Of a DNA stretch of 38,126 bases, positions 30,852 through 38,126 are shown piece after piece. The notes under the pieces are model-generated. The model searched no databases. It saw only the letters and a list, made by a program, of their open reading frames with translations, and was not told the origin of the DNA. Position 1 is the first letter of the stretch; every line of letters starts with the position of its first letter. This DNA comes from Candidatus Bipolaricaulota bacterium (GTDB lineage Bacteria > Bipolaricaulota > Bipolaricaulia > Bipolaricaulales > Bipolaricaulaceae). The stretch lies in NCBI GenBank assembly GCA_026418075.1, contig JAOACA010000001.1:1-38126 (forward strand). The letters are read 5' to 3'. A program made the position numbers and the translations under genes.

Positions 30852-32075
30852 ATGGACATCCTCGAGAAGTGCCACCGATTCCTGAACGACCCGGGGTTTG
30901 CCCAACGGCTGGGCTACCCGATGAGCCCCCGGGCTGCCGAGGCCCAGGGCCTGTACCCCTACTTCCTCCCCTTGGAGGCGTCCGAGGGGACGACCGCCGT
31001 GGTGGGGGGCCGCCGGGTGATCATGATCGGCTCGAACAACTACCTTGGGCTCACCACCGATCCCCGGGTCCGGGCCGCGGCCGCCCGGGCCCTGGAGAAG
31101 TACGGCACAAGCTGCACCGGCTCCCGGTTCCTCAACGGGACGCTGGAGCTCCACTTGGAGCTCGAGGAGAGCCTTGCCCGGTACCTGGGGAAGGAACGGG
31201 CCCTCGTCTTCGCCACGGGGTACCAGGCCAACGTGGGGGCGATCGCGGCCCTGGTGGGGCGGGGGGACGTGGTGATCTGTGACAAAGAGGATCACGCGAG
31301 CATCTTCGACGGGTGCCGGCTGTCCTTCGGGGACCTCCGCCGGTTCCGCCACGGGGACGTGGCCGACCTCGATCGGGTGCTTGGCTCCTGCCCGTCTGGG
31401 GCGGGCAAGCTCGTGGTCGTGGACGGGGTGTTCAGCATGGGGGGGGACATCGCCCCCCTCCCCGAGATCGTCGAATGTTGCCGCCGCCACGGAGCGCGGC
31501 TCATGGTCGACGATGCCCACGGGATCGGGGTCACGGGCGGCGGCCGGGGCACCGCCGCCCACTATAGCCTCACCGAGGAGGTCGACCTCATCATGGGGAC
31601 GTTCAGCAAGTCCCTCGCCTCGGTGGGAGGGTTCATCGCCGGCGACGAGGCGGTGGTCCACTGGATCCAGCACCGGGCGAGGTCCCTCATCTTCAGCGCG
31701 AGCCTTCCCCCGGCGAGCACCGCCGCGGCCCTCGCTGCGCTAGAGATCCTCGAGCAGGAACCGGAGCGGGTCGAGCGGGTCAACGCGATCGGAGAGCGGA
31801 TGCGGACGCTGTACCGGCGGCTGGGGTTCGACACCGGCCCGAGCCAAACCCCGATCGTCCCGATCGTGGTGGGGGACGGGTTGCGCACCCTGACCCTGTG
31901 GAAGAGCCTCCTCGAGGCGGGGGTGTACACGAACGTGGCCCTGCCCCCGGCGGTCCCCGAGGGGAAGTGCCTCCTCCGCACGAGCTACATGGCCACCCAC
32001 ACCGAGGAGGAGCTGGGGGTGGTGGAGCGGGCCTTCGCCCACGTCGCCGCGCTCGCAACAGGAGGAAACGGATGA
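30852..32075 (+). CDS. serine palmitoyltransferase-like alpha-oxoamine synthase
   Basis: A 407-residue PLP-dependent alpha-oxoamine synthase, condensing an amino acid with an acyl-CoA or acyl-ACP. Schiff-base Lys253 is in GTFSKSLASVGGF and the cofactor aspartate in VDDAHGIGVTG. Several blocks match what I recall of bacterial (Bacteroides-type) serine palmitoyltransferases better than BioF or KBL: the N-terminal GLYPYF, SNNYLGLTTDPRV, GSRFLNGTLELHLELEE, DHASIFDGCRLSF, VVVDGVFSMGGDIAPLPEIV and the C-terminal SYMATHTEEEL. The start ATG at 30852 is two bases after the SDR stop and its stop overlaps the ligase start. No biotin or threonine-catabolism gene is nearby. I favour SPT; KBL or an unknown oxoamine synthase remain possible. 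Confidence 0.82.
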   Translation: MDILEKCHRFLNDPGFAQRLGYPMSPRAAEAQGLYPYFLPLEASEGTTAVVGGRRVIMIGSNNYLGLTTDPRVRAAAARALEKYGTSCTGSRFLNGTLELHLELEESLARYLGKERALVFATGYQANVGAIAALVGRGDVVICDKEDHASIFDGCRLSFGDLRRFRHGDVADLDRVLGSCPSGAGKLVVVDGVFSMGGDIAPLPEIVECCRRHGARLMVDDAHGIGVTGGGRGTAAHYSLTEEVDLIMGTFSKSLASVGGFIAGDEAVVHWIQHRARSLIFSASLPPASTAAALAALEILEQEPERVERVNAIGERMRTLYRRLGFDTGPSQTPIVPIVVGDGLRTLTLWKSLLEAGVYTNVALPPAVPEGKCLLRTSYMATHTEEELGVVERAFAHVAALATGGNG

Positions 32076-33739
32076 GCGACGCAACCCGGTACCTCGACCG
32101 GCCCTGGACAGCCCACTACGCCACGGGAGTCCCAGCCCGGGTGGAGATCCCCACCGAGCCCGCCTGGACCGTGCTTGAACGGGCGGCGGAGCGGTTCCCC
32201 CGCCGCACGGCCCTCCACTTCTACGGGCGGAACCTGTCCTACCGCGAGCTCCGGGAGGAAGTTGACGCGTTTGCCGCCGGCCTCGCCGGGCTGGGCCTGC
32301 GCCGGGGGGACCGGGTCGCCCTGTACCTCGTCAACAGCCCCCAGTTCGCGATCGCCTACTTCGGGACCCTCAAGGCCGGGGGAACCGTGGTCCCGGTGAG
32401 CCCGGTCTACTCCAGTTCCGAGCTCGCCTTCCAGCTCCGGGACAGCGGGGCCACGTACATCGTGTGCCAGGACGTGCTCTACGAAAACGTCGAGCGGGCC
32501 GGGGTCGCGCTCCAGGGGACGGTGGTCACCGGGGCCCACGAGTACCTCCCCGCGCTCAAAGGGGCCCTGGCCAAGAAGGCCCCGCTCCCCACCGGCCCGG
32601 GGATCCACCCGTGGGGGAAGCTCCTCCGGGAGGGCGGGCGCTTCTCCCCCGGGGACGTGGACCCCGCGGCGGACCTCGCCGTCCTCCCCTACACCGGGGG
32701 GACCTCGGCTCAGCCCAAGGGGGTGAAGCTCACCCACCGCCACCTCCTGGCCTGCGCCTCCCAGCTCCGGGCGTTCTTCCCCCTCCTCTCCGACGGGGGG
32801 GAGGCCGTCGCCGCCGCCCTCCCCCTCTACCACATCTACGGTCAAGTGGCAATCCTCCTCATGGGGATCACCCTGGGGGCGACGATCGTCCTCTTCTCCT
32901 CGTTGGACCTCGGGCAGATCCTGTCCACGATGGACCGCCAAGGGGTGACGGTGTTCTACGGGATCCCGGCCCTGTACGAGGTCCTCCGCGCCCACGCCAA
33001 AACGAGCTGGGTGGACTGGAAGCGGATGAAGCTCGTGATCAGCGGCGCCGACGCCTTGCCGGAGGCCACGGCCACGGGCTGGGAAGCCCGAACGGGGAAG
33101 GCGATCCTCGAGGGGTTTGGGATGACGGAGACGACCGGGGTGAGCCACGTCAACCCCGCGCATCGGATCAAGCGGGGTTCCTTTGGGATCCCCCTCCCCA
33201 ACGTGGCGGCGATGGTCGTGGACCCCGAGGGGACGGCCCCCGTCCCGGTGGGGGAGGTGGGGGAGCTCCTCCTTTCAGGCCCCAACATCACCGCGGGTTA
33301 CTGGCGGCGGGACGAGGAGAACCAGCGGGGGTTCGTGGACCTCGGGGGCACGCGCTGGCTCCGGACCGGGGACCTCGTGCGGATGGACGAGGAGGGGTAC
33401 TTCCACTACTACGCCCGGACGAAGGACCTCATCAAGTACCGGGGGTTCTCCGTGTTCCTCCGGGAGATCGAGGAGGTCCTCCTCTCCCACCCGATGGTCA
33501 AGGCGGCGGGGGTGGTGGGGGTGAAGGACCCCAAAGTGGGCGAGTACCCGATGGCGTACGTCGTCCTCAAGCCCGAGGCGCGGGGGCGGGTCACGGAGGC
33601 CGAGATCCGCGACTACCTCCAGGAGCGGCTGGCACCGTACAAGGTCCCCCGGGCGGTGGAGTTCCGGTCCGAGCTCCCCAAGACCGACGTGGGGAAGGTG
33701 TCCCGCCGGGACCTCCGCGAGGAGCTGGAGGCGCGGTGA
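32072..33739 (+). CDS. AMP-dependent acyl-CoA ligase
   Basis: A 555-residue ANL-superfamily enzyme that adenylates a carboxylate and transfers it to CoA. The phosphate-binding loop YTGGTSAQPKGVKLTHRH deviates slightly from the usual TSGTTGxPKG. LPLYHIYGQ, EGFGMTETTG, WLRTGDLVRMDEEGYFHYYARTKDLIKYRG and the C-terminal lysine region LPKTDVGKVSRRDLRE are all as in medium/long-chain fatty-acid CoA ligases. The ATG at 32072 overlaps the SPT-like stop (ATGA) and follows GGAGGAAACGG. It overlaps livG as GTGA. The acid could be a fatty acid feeding the SPT-like enzyme, or a branched or aromatic acid imported by the Liv system, since ligase-Liv clusters are common. Confidence 0.9.
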   Translation: MSDATRYLDRPWTAHYATGVPARVEIPTEPAWTVLERAAERFPRRTALHFYGRNLSYRELREEVDAFAAGLAGLGLRRGDRVALYLVNSPQFAIAYFGTLKAGGTVVPVSPVYSSSELAFQLRDSGATYIVCQDVLYENVERAGVALQGTVVTGAHEYLPALKGALAKKAPLPTGPGIHPWGKLLREGGRFSPGDVDPAADLAVLPYTGGTSAQPKGVKLTHRHLLACASQLRAFFPLLSDGGEAVAAALPLYHIYGQVAILLMGITLGATIVLFSSLDLGQILSTMDRQGVTVFYGIPALYEVLRAHAKTSWVDWKRMKLVISGADALPEATATGWEARTGKAILEGFGMTETTGVSHVNPAHRIKRGSFGIPLPNVAAMVVDPEGTAPVPVGEVGELLLSGPNITAGYWRRDEENQRGFVDLGGTRWLRTGDLVRMDEEGYFHYYARTKDLIKYRGFSVFLREIEEVLLSHPMVKAAGVVGVKDPKVGEYPMAYVVLKPEARGRVTEAEIRDYLQERLAPYKVPRAVEFRSELPKTDVGKVSRRDLREELEAR

Positions 33740-34521
33740 GGGACCACTTCTTCGCCGTCGCGGACCTTTCCAAGCGGTTTGGGGGCCTGGAGGCCGTCCG
33801 GGGGGTGAGCTTCGCCGTCGACCCCCAGGAGATCGTGGGCCTGATCGGCCCAAACGGGGCGGGGAAGACCACGGTGGTCCGGATGATCATGGGGCTTCTC
33901 CGGCCCGACCGGGGGAAGGTCCTGTGGAAGGGGCGGGACATCACCGCCCTTCCCACCTGGAAACGGGTGGAACTGGGGATCACCGGGACGTTCCAAAACA
34001 GCCGCCCGATGCGGCGGCTCCCCCTCATCGCCAACGTGATGGTCGGCCTCCACAGCCCCCGGGTCCGCCGCAAGGGGGAGTGGGTGAAAACGGCGGAGGC
34101 GCGGGCCCTCGATGCCCTGGAGTTCGTGGGGATCTCTGACCTCGCCTTCACCCCTGCCGGGGCGATCTCCCAAGGGGACCTCAAGCGGCTGGAGATCGCC
34201 CGGGCCATCGCCACCGAGCCGGAGCTTCTGATCCTGGACGAGCCGTTTGCCGGGCTCACCCAAGCGGAAACGCGGCTCCTGGCAAATTCCATTGCCCGTC
34301 TGCAGAAGGGGGGGCGGTTCGGCCGCCTCCACAGCGAGGGCTGCGCCGTGCTCATCGTGGACCACAAGCTCCCTGAACTCATGCGGATCGCGGACCGCAT
34401 CGTCGTCCTCAACTTCGGGGAGGTCATCGCCGACGGGGCCCCCGACGTCGTGGCCAAGGACCCCAAGGTGGTCGAGGCCTACCTCGGCCGGGTGGGGACG
34501 TCGCTGCGGGAGGGGTTCTAA
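33736..34521 (+). CDS. livG: Liv-type ABC transporter ATP-binding protein (LivG-like)
   Basis: ATPase of a branched-chain-amino-acid-type (HAAT family) importer, 261 residues. Walker A is GPNGAGKTT, Walker B LLILDEPFAGL, with the LivG-specific Q-loop area GITGTFQNSRPM and the late HKLPELMRIADRI switch histidine. The signature is AISQGDLKRLEIARA, a departure from LSxGQ with Asp replacing Gln after the Gly. An unusual insertion (QKGGRFGRLHSEG) lies between the D-loop helix and the H-loop strand. The GTG start overlaps the ligase stop (GTGA). It is followed without gap by livF. Confidence 0.9.
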   Translation: MRDHFFAVADLSKRFGGLEAVRGVSFAVDPQEIVGLIGPNGAGKTTVVRMIMGLLRPDRGKVLWKGRDITALPTWKRVELGITGTFQNSRPMRRLPLIANVMVGLHSPRVRRKGEWVKTAEARALDALEFVGISDLAFTPAGAISQGDLKRLEIARAIATEPELLILDEPFAGLTQAETRLLANSIARLQKGGRFGRLHSEGCAVLIVDHKLPELMRIADRIVVLNFGEVIADGAPDVVAKDPKVVEAYLGRVGTSLREGF

Positions 34522-35268
34522 GTGCGCCAGGCGATCCAGGCCCACGAGCTCTCCGTTGCCTACGGCAAGGCCCTCCTCCTCCACGACGTGGGGATTGAGG
34601 TTCGGGAGGGGGAGCTCGTGACCGTGGTCGGCCCCAACGGGGCCGGGAAGACGACGCTTCTTCGGGCTCTGGCGGGGCTCGTGCGCTGGGACCAGCGGAC
34701 ACGGCCCCACGAGGAGGTGCACCTCTCGGGCCGGGTGTGGTTCTTCGAGGAGCGGATCGACGAACTTCTCCCCCACGAGATCGCCGCCCGGGGGCTCATC
34801 CTGTGCCCCGAGCGGCGGCGGCCGTTCCGGGAGATGACGGTCCGGGAGAACCTCCTCGCCGGAGCGTACCTCCTCCGGAGCCGGCGGGAGGTGGCGGAAC
34901 GCCTCTCCGACGCCTACCGCCTGTTCCCCCTCCTCCGGGACCGGGCCCACCAGCGGGCGGGGACGCTCTCGGGGGGCGAGCAGCAGATGCTGGCCATCGC
35001 CCGGGCCCTCATGGGGGGGCCCAAGCTCCTCCTCATCGACGAGCCCTCCACCGGGCTCGCCCCTTTGGTGAAGGAGCCTCTGTTTGCTCGGATCCGCGAG
35101 GTCAAGGAGCTGGGGGTGTCCGTCCTCCTCGTGGAGCAGGACGCAGCCATCGCCCTTTCGCTCGCCGACTGGGGGTACGTCCTCTCCCAGGGGCGGGTCG
35201 TGGCCGAGGGCCCCCCGGAGAACCTCCTTGGAGACGAGGTCGTCCGGAGGTCGTACCTAGGGCTGTAG
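34522..35268 (+). CDS. livF: Liv-type ABC transporter ATP-binding protein (LivF-like)
   Basis: Second ATPase of the Liv-type importer, 248 residues. Walker A GPNGAGKTTLLRALAG, signature TLSGGEQQMLAIARAL and Walker B LLLIDEPSTGLAPL are canonical. The segment GLILCPERRRPFREMTVRENL corresponds to LivF's conserved VPExRxxF block. An insertion of about 25 residues after Walker A (WDQRTRPHEEVHLSGRVWFFEE) is longer than usual. The GTG start directly follows the livG stop. The last 12 bases overlap the convergent end of livM, so the two halves of the transporter read towards one another. Confidence 0.92.
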   Translation: MRQAIQAHELSVAYGKALLLHDVGIEVREGELVTVVGPNGAGKTTLLRALAGLVRWDQRTRPHEEVHLSGRVWFFEERIDELLPHEIAARGLILCPERRRPFREMTVRENLLAGAYLLRSRREVAERLSDAYRLFPLLRDRAHQRAGTLSGGEQQMLAIARALMGGPKLLLIDEPSTGLAPLVKEPLFARIREVKELGVSVLLVEQDAAIALSLADWGYVLSQGRVVAEGPPENLLGDEVVRRSYLGL

Positions 35269-36291
35269 GGAGGCCCCGCAGGCCCGGCACACCCTCCGGA
35301 ACCGGGCGTTCCGCACCCGGCAGCCCGGACACGCCCGCTCGATCGCGTCCCGAACCCAGATTGCCACCCCCTGGGGCATAAAGCGGAGGATGAGGAGGAT
35401 GAGGAGGGCGAAGAGGAGCATCCGGTACTTGGGGACCGCGGTCTGGAGGAGGTCGAGGACCGGGTAGAGGACGAACGCCCCGGCCACCGGCCCGTAAATC
35501 GTGCCCGCCCCGCCGAAGATCGTCCAAATCACCGGCTGGAAGGACATGAACAGGTCGAGGTTGCTTGGGCCGGCGATGCGGGTGAAGTGGGCGTAGAGGG
35601 CCCCCGCCGCCCCGGCGGTGAGGCCCGACAGGGCGAACGCCAGGAGTTTGTACCGAACGGCGTCGATCCCCGAGGCCCGCACCGCCACCTCGTCCTCCCG
35701 GATGGCGTGGAAGATGAGCCCAAGCCGCGAGCTGCCGACCTTCCACAGGGCCGCGATCAGGGCCGCGGCCACCCCCACGATGAGGTAGTACTCCCCGACC
35801 CGGGACGGGGCGAGGCGGGAGATCCGCCAGATCCCCCCTTCCCCCCCGGAGAAACCCGGGAACATGAACACCAACCCCAGGAGCATGAGGGGGAAGGCGA
35901 GGGTGGCGAGGGCGAGGTAGTGCCGGCGGAGGCGAAGACACGGGATCCCCACGAGGAGCCCCGCGCCCGTGGCCACCACCGCCCCGGCGGGCACGGTGGC
36001 GTAGGGGGGGAGCCGAAGGTGGGCGCTCAGCAGGGCGGCCGTGTACGCCCCCACCCCGAAGAACAGCGCGTGCCCAAGGCTCACCTGCCCCGTGTACCCG
36101 GAGAGGAGGTCCCAGCTTGCCGCGTAGAGGGAGAACAAGGCCGTCAGGATCACCAAACGCAGAACGTAGGGATCCTGAGTGATCAGGGGAAGAAAACCCA
36201 GCGCCAGCGCGAAGGCCAACACCACGGCCCGGCTGGGGAGGACGAACACCTCGTTTCGGAGGTAGCGGAGGAAGTACCGGAAGTAGAACAC
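35257..36291 (-). CDS. livM: Liv-type permease LivM with C-terminal zinc ribbon
   Basis: Membrane permease of the Liv-type importer, 344 residues, with about eight to ten hydrophobic helices. Family motifs are SGYTGQVSLGHALFFGVGAYTAA, FHAIREDEVAVRASGID (the ATPase-contact EAA-like loop), YKLLAFALSGLTAGAAGALYAH and the FGGAGTIYGPVAGAF block. After the last helix a 25-residue tail holds CPGC and CRAC (Cys321, 324, 335, 338), a CxxC-10-CxxC zinc ribbon that ordinary LivM proteins lack. The start is a GTG one base after the livH stop. Its stop lies inside the 3' end of livF. The tail would be cytosolic if the topology is standard. Confidence 0.9.
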   Translation of the reverse strand: MFYFRYFLRYLRNEVFVLPSRAVVLAFALALGFLPLITQDPYVLRLVILTALFSLYAASWDLLSGYTGQVSLGHALFFGVGAYTAALLSAHLRLPPYATVPAGAVVATGAGLLVGIPCLRLRRHYLALATLAFPLMLLGLVFMFPGFSGGEGGIWRISRLAPSRVGEYYLIVGVAAALIAALWKVGSSRLGLIFHAIREDEVAVRASGIDAVRYKLLAFALSGLTAGAAGALYAHFTRIAGPSNLDLFMSFQPVIWTIFGGAGTIYGPVAGAFVLYPVLDLLQTAVPKYRMLLFALLILLILRFMPQGVAIWVRDAIERACPGCRVRNARFRRVCRACGASLQP

Positions 36292-36292
36292 C

Positions 36293-37159
36293 CTACCGCT
36301 CCTCGGGGATCCCCGCCCCGAACAGCCCCTCGGGGCGGAAGAGGAACACGCCGACCATGATGAGGAGGGCCACCGCGGTCCGGAGGTAGGACCCGCCGGG
36401 GACGAGGAACACGACCAGGACCTCGGCGAAGGCGAGGATCACCGCCCCGATCACGCTCCCCTTGAGGCTCCCCAGGCCCCCCAGGACCACCGCGGCGAGA
36501 ACGATCACGAGGGGGTGGCTCCACATCTTCGGCTCCACGGGGAAGAGGGGGGCCACGGCCAACCCCGCCAGGGCCGCAAGGAGGAACCCCAGGGCCATCA
36601 CGACCGCCGTCACCCGGTTCACGTTCATCCCCATGAGGTTTGCCACCTCCCGGTCTTGGGCGCAGGCGCGGATCGCCAGCCCCAGCCGGGTCCGGGAAAG
36701 GAGGAACCACACCCCCACCAGGCTGACCACCGCCAGCCCCAGGGCCGCCGCCTCCTGGTGCCCGACCCGGACCCCGGCGATGGAGGTGTAGCCCGGAAAG
36801 GCAGGGGGAACGTAGAGGAGGTCCGCGGTGAACAGCACATGGCAGACTTCCTGGAGGAGGACGGCGAGGGCGAGGGTGGAGAGGAGCACCGTGGCCTCAA
36901 GCTCCCGCACCGGTTCCACGAACAGCTTGTAGAGGGCAAGACCGATTCCCGCCACGGCGAGCACGGCCAGGGGGGCGGCGAGGGGGAGGCCCAGGCCTCC
37001 GCCCGCGAGGGCGAAGAGGGCGTAGGCGGCGAGCATGTAGAACGCGGTGTGGGCGAGGTTGAGGATCCGGCCGACTCCAAACACGAGGCCGAACCCCAGG
37101 GCGAGCATGGCGTACACCCCGCTCCGCACCATGCCGTTGACGAGAATATCCGCGATCAT
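36293..37159 (-). CDS. livH: Liv-type permease LivH
   Basis: Companion permease of the Liv-type importer, 288 residues and mostly transmembrane helices. Family motifs include GMVRSGVYAMLALGFGLVFGVGRILNLAHTAFYMLAAY at the start, RTRLGLAIRACAQDREVANLMGMNVNRV in the ATPase-contact loop, and VLGGLGSLKGSVIGA near the end. The ORF track starts at 37447 inside the LivK region; I chose the ATG at 37159. No Shine-Dalgarno site precedes it; instead an 11-base-pair hairpin ends five bases before the ATG. It follows the binding-protein gene by 37 bases and precedes livM by one base. Confidence 0.92.
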   Translation of the reverse strand: MIADILVNGMVRSGVYAMLALGFGLVFGVGRILNLAHTAFYMLAAYALFALAGGGLGLPLAAPLAVLAVAGIGLALYKLFVEPVRELEATVLLSTLALAVLLQEVCHVLFTADLLYVPPAFPGYTSIAGVRVGHQEAAALGLAVVSLVGVWFLLSRTRLGLAIRACAQDREVANLMGMNVNRVTAVVMALGFLLAALAGLAVAPLFPVEPKMWSHPLVIVLAAVVLGGLGSLKGSVIGAVILAFAEVLVVFLVPGGSYLRTAVALLIMVGVFLFRPEGLFGAGIPEER

Positions 37160-37164
37160 GAAGG

Positions 37165-37190
37165 GGGCCGGGCCCCGGAGGGCCCGGCCC
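37165..37190 (-). other. perfect intergenic hairpin between livK and livH
   Basis: GGGCCGGGCCC and GGGCCCGGCCC form an uninterrupted 11-base-pair stem around four bases. Read on the coding (minus) strand the loop is UCCG, a UNCG-type tetraloop of high stability. No U run follows, so it is more likely an RNA-stability or partial read-through element than a terminator. Confidence 0.7.
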
Positions 37191-37196
37191 GCGGAT

Positions 37197-38126
37197 CTAC
37201 TTCCCCTTCCAGTGGGCGACGACCCACGGCGGGATCTGGTAGGGGACCGTGCCGGCGAACCCCACGACGTAGTTGGGGCGGCCCGCGTCCGGCCGCCACT
37301 CCCGCGGCCAGAACGCCTTGGGCGCCCCGTCCTGCCACTGGACCCCCAGGCCGGTGAGGTGCTCCGGACCCCACAGGGGATCGTGGGTCTTGTCGAACAC
37401 GATCCGGCCGATGGTCCCGACGTAGTCGGTGGCCTCGAGGGCGGCAATCACGGCGTCGGTCCCGAGGGAGCCGGCGCGGCGGATCGCATCGACCAGGATG
37501 TAGATCGCGTCGTAGGTCCCGGCGGTGTAGAGGAGAGTTCCCCAAACCGGGCCCGGTAGGCGTCGATGAACGGGACGGTCTTCGGGGTCACCGCCACCCC
37601 GTCGGCGTAGATCCCCACGGTGGCCGCGTACGCCCCGTACCCCCCGGTGGCCTCCAGCCACCCCTGGGACTGGGCCTCGACGTTGATCCCCACCGCGGCC
37701 ACGGGGATCTGGAGCCGGCCCCAGTCCCGGCCGAACACCACCCCCACCGGACCCGAAAGGACGGTGAACACGATGTGGGCCCCGGCCCGCTCGATCGCCG
37801 TGAGCTCCGCCGTCAGGCTCGTGGCCAGGGGGGAGGGCCGCCAGGTCCCAACGTGCTTCCCTCCCAACCCCCCCACCGCCAGCGGCGCGTTCACCTGGAG
37901 GGTGAGGAAGGTCACGATCGGGCTCGCCCACTCCGCCTGCTCCGCCAGCACCGCCACCTTGGGCTCGGCGATCCCCAGCTCCCGGCGGAAGAGGTCCATC
38001 ACCTCCCGGAGCTGGATGAACGAGGCCTGGGCGAGGTAGGTGGACCGGGCCGGGGTCACCCGGAACAGGTACTTGTACCGGCCGTAGTTTTTGTCGACGC
38101 GGCCCTCGAGAAGCTTGTTCTCCGCC
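37197..38126 (-). CDS. livK: Liv-type substrate-binding protein LivK, partial and frameshifted
   Basis: Periplasmic-type amino-acid/amide binding protein (Peripla_BP_6-like) of the Liv importer. The N-terminus is beyond the right edge; the visible frame enters with AENKLLEGRVDKNYGRYKYLFRV. Domain segments include IAEPKVAVLAEQAEWA, VFTVLSGPVGVVFGRDW, IPVAAVGINVEAQSQGWLEATGG and FIDAYRARFG. Translation then needs another frame for TLLYTAGTYDAIYILVDAIRRAG and DYVGTIGRIVFDKTHDP, ending in VVAHWKGK. The switch lies at a run of four C on the plus strand (37540-37543); one more base would give an uninterrupted protein. It is therefore a broken gene or a miscalled run. It is the first visible gene of the minus-strand livKHM unit. 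Confidence 0.85.
   Translation of the reverse strand, partial: GGEQASRGPRRQKLRPVQVPVPGDPGPVHLPRPGLVHPAPGGDGPLPPGAGDRRAQGGGAGGAGGVGEPDRDLPHPPGERAAGGGGVGREARWDLAALPPGHEPDGGAHGDRAGRGPHRVHRPFGSGGGGVRPGLGPAPDPRGRGGDQRRGPVPGVAGGHRGVRGVRGHRGDLRRRGGGDPEDRPVHRRLPGPVWGTLLYTAGTYDAIYILVDAIRRAGSLGTDAVIAALEATDYVGTIGRIVFDKTHDPLWGPEHLTGLGVQWQDGAPKAFWPREWRPDAGRPNYVVGFAGTVPYQIPPWVVAHWKGK

Noticed and set aside
1-38126. CRISPR arrays, insertion sequences, tandem repeats, rRNA
   Set aside because: I saw no regularly spaced repeats, transposase motifs, terminal inverted repeats or rRNA segments.

Overview
The window is very GC-rich and almost entirely coding, with genes packed into overlapping strings (ATGA and GTGA overlaps, 0-3 base gaps). 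All recognisable housekeeping proteins are bacterial in type (ValS, MetK, UppS, CdsA, EF-G, PgsA, RecA/RecX, IspF). Strong G/C third positions, frequent GTG starts, an EndoQ-type nuclease, a DUF4438 protein and an RtcB/archease set suggest an uncultured, probably thermophilic bacterium. Bipolaricaulota (Acetothermia) is only a guess; no rRNA or other decisive marker is present. I see no tRNA, rRNA, CRISPR array, IS element or prophage.

Layout. 65-4717 (-): metK, endonuclease Q, a CaiB/BaiF CoA-transferase and a class V aminotransferase. 4846-9514 (+): ndk, valS, uppS, cdsA. 9511-11488 (-): Nfu, TldD, a thiamine-binding MTH1187-type protein. 11634-13297 (+): holB-like and ricT/PSP1. 13299-17431 (-): pgsA, a membrane protein, fusA and an anchored protein. 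17509-18396 (+): DUF4438. 18397-19202 is an AT-richer island with one small unknown gene carrying an exceptionally strong ribosome binding site. 19203-21478: convergent ATP-grasp and GNAT-like genes. 21528-22367: sfsA. 22174-27929 (-): an RNA-repair string (ThpR, archease, RtcB) continuing into a WD40 protein, a methyltransferase, a TIM-barrel isomerase and a frameshifted FmdE-like protein. 28011-29963 (-): recA-recX-ispF. 30019-35268 (+): SDR, serine-palmitoyltransferase-like enzyme, acyl-CoA ligase, LivG, LivF. 35257-38126 (-): LivM with a C-terminal zinc ribbon, LivH, and a frameshifted LivK cut by the window edge.

How the parts work together. The minus-strand RNA string looks like one transcript for RtcB-type RNA ligation: archease activates RtcB and ThpR handles 2',3'-cyclic ends or related 2'-5' chemistry. 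The 30-38 kb block has an SPT-like condensing enzyme directly after a ketoreductase-type SDR and before an acyl-CoA ligase, which would fit a sphingoid-base pathway. The same ligase could instead belong to a Liv-type carboxylate uptake system, whose ATPases and permeases lie on opposite, converging strands.

Regulatory architecture is unusually readable. Several operon-leading genes have a -10-like hexamer only 6-9 bases before the start codon and no Shine-Dalgarno sequence, implying leaderless mRNAs. pgsA and the DUF4438 gene appear to share one palindromic -35 element on opposite strands. Two convergent gene pairs end on the same CTAG tetramer. Two frameshifts, both in short C runs (22501-22506 and 37540-37543), may be sequence errors or real lesions.
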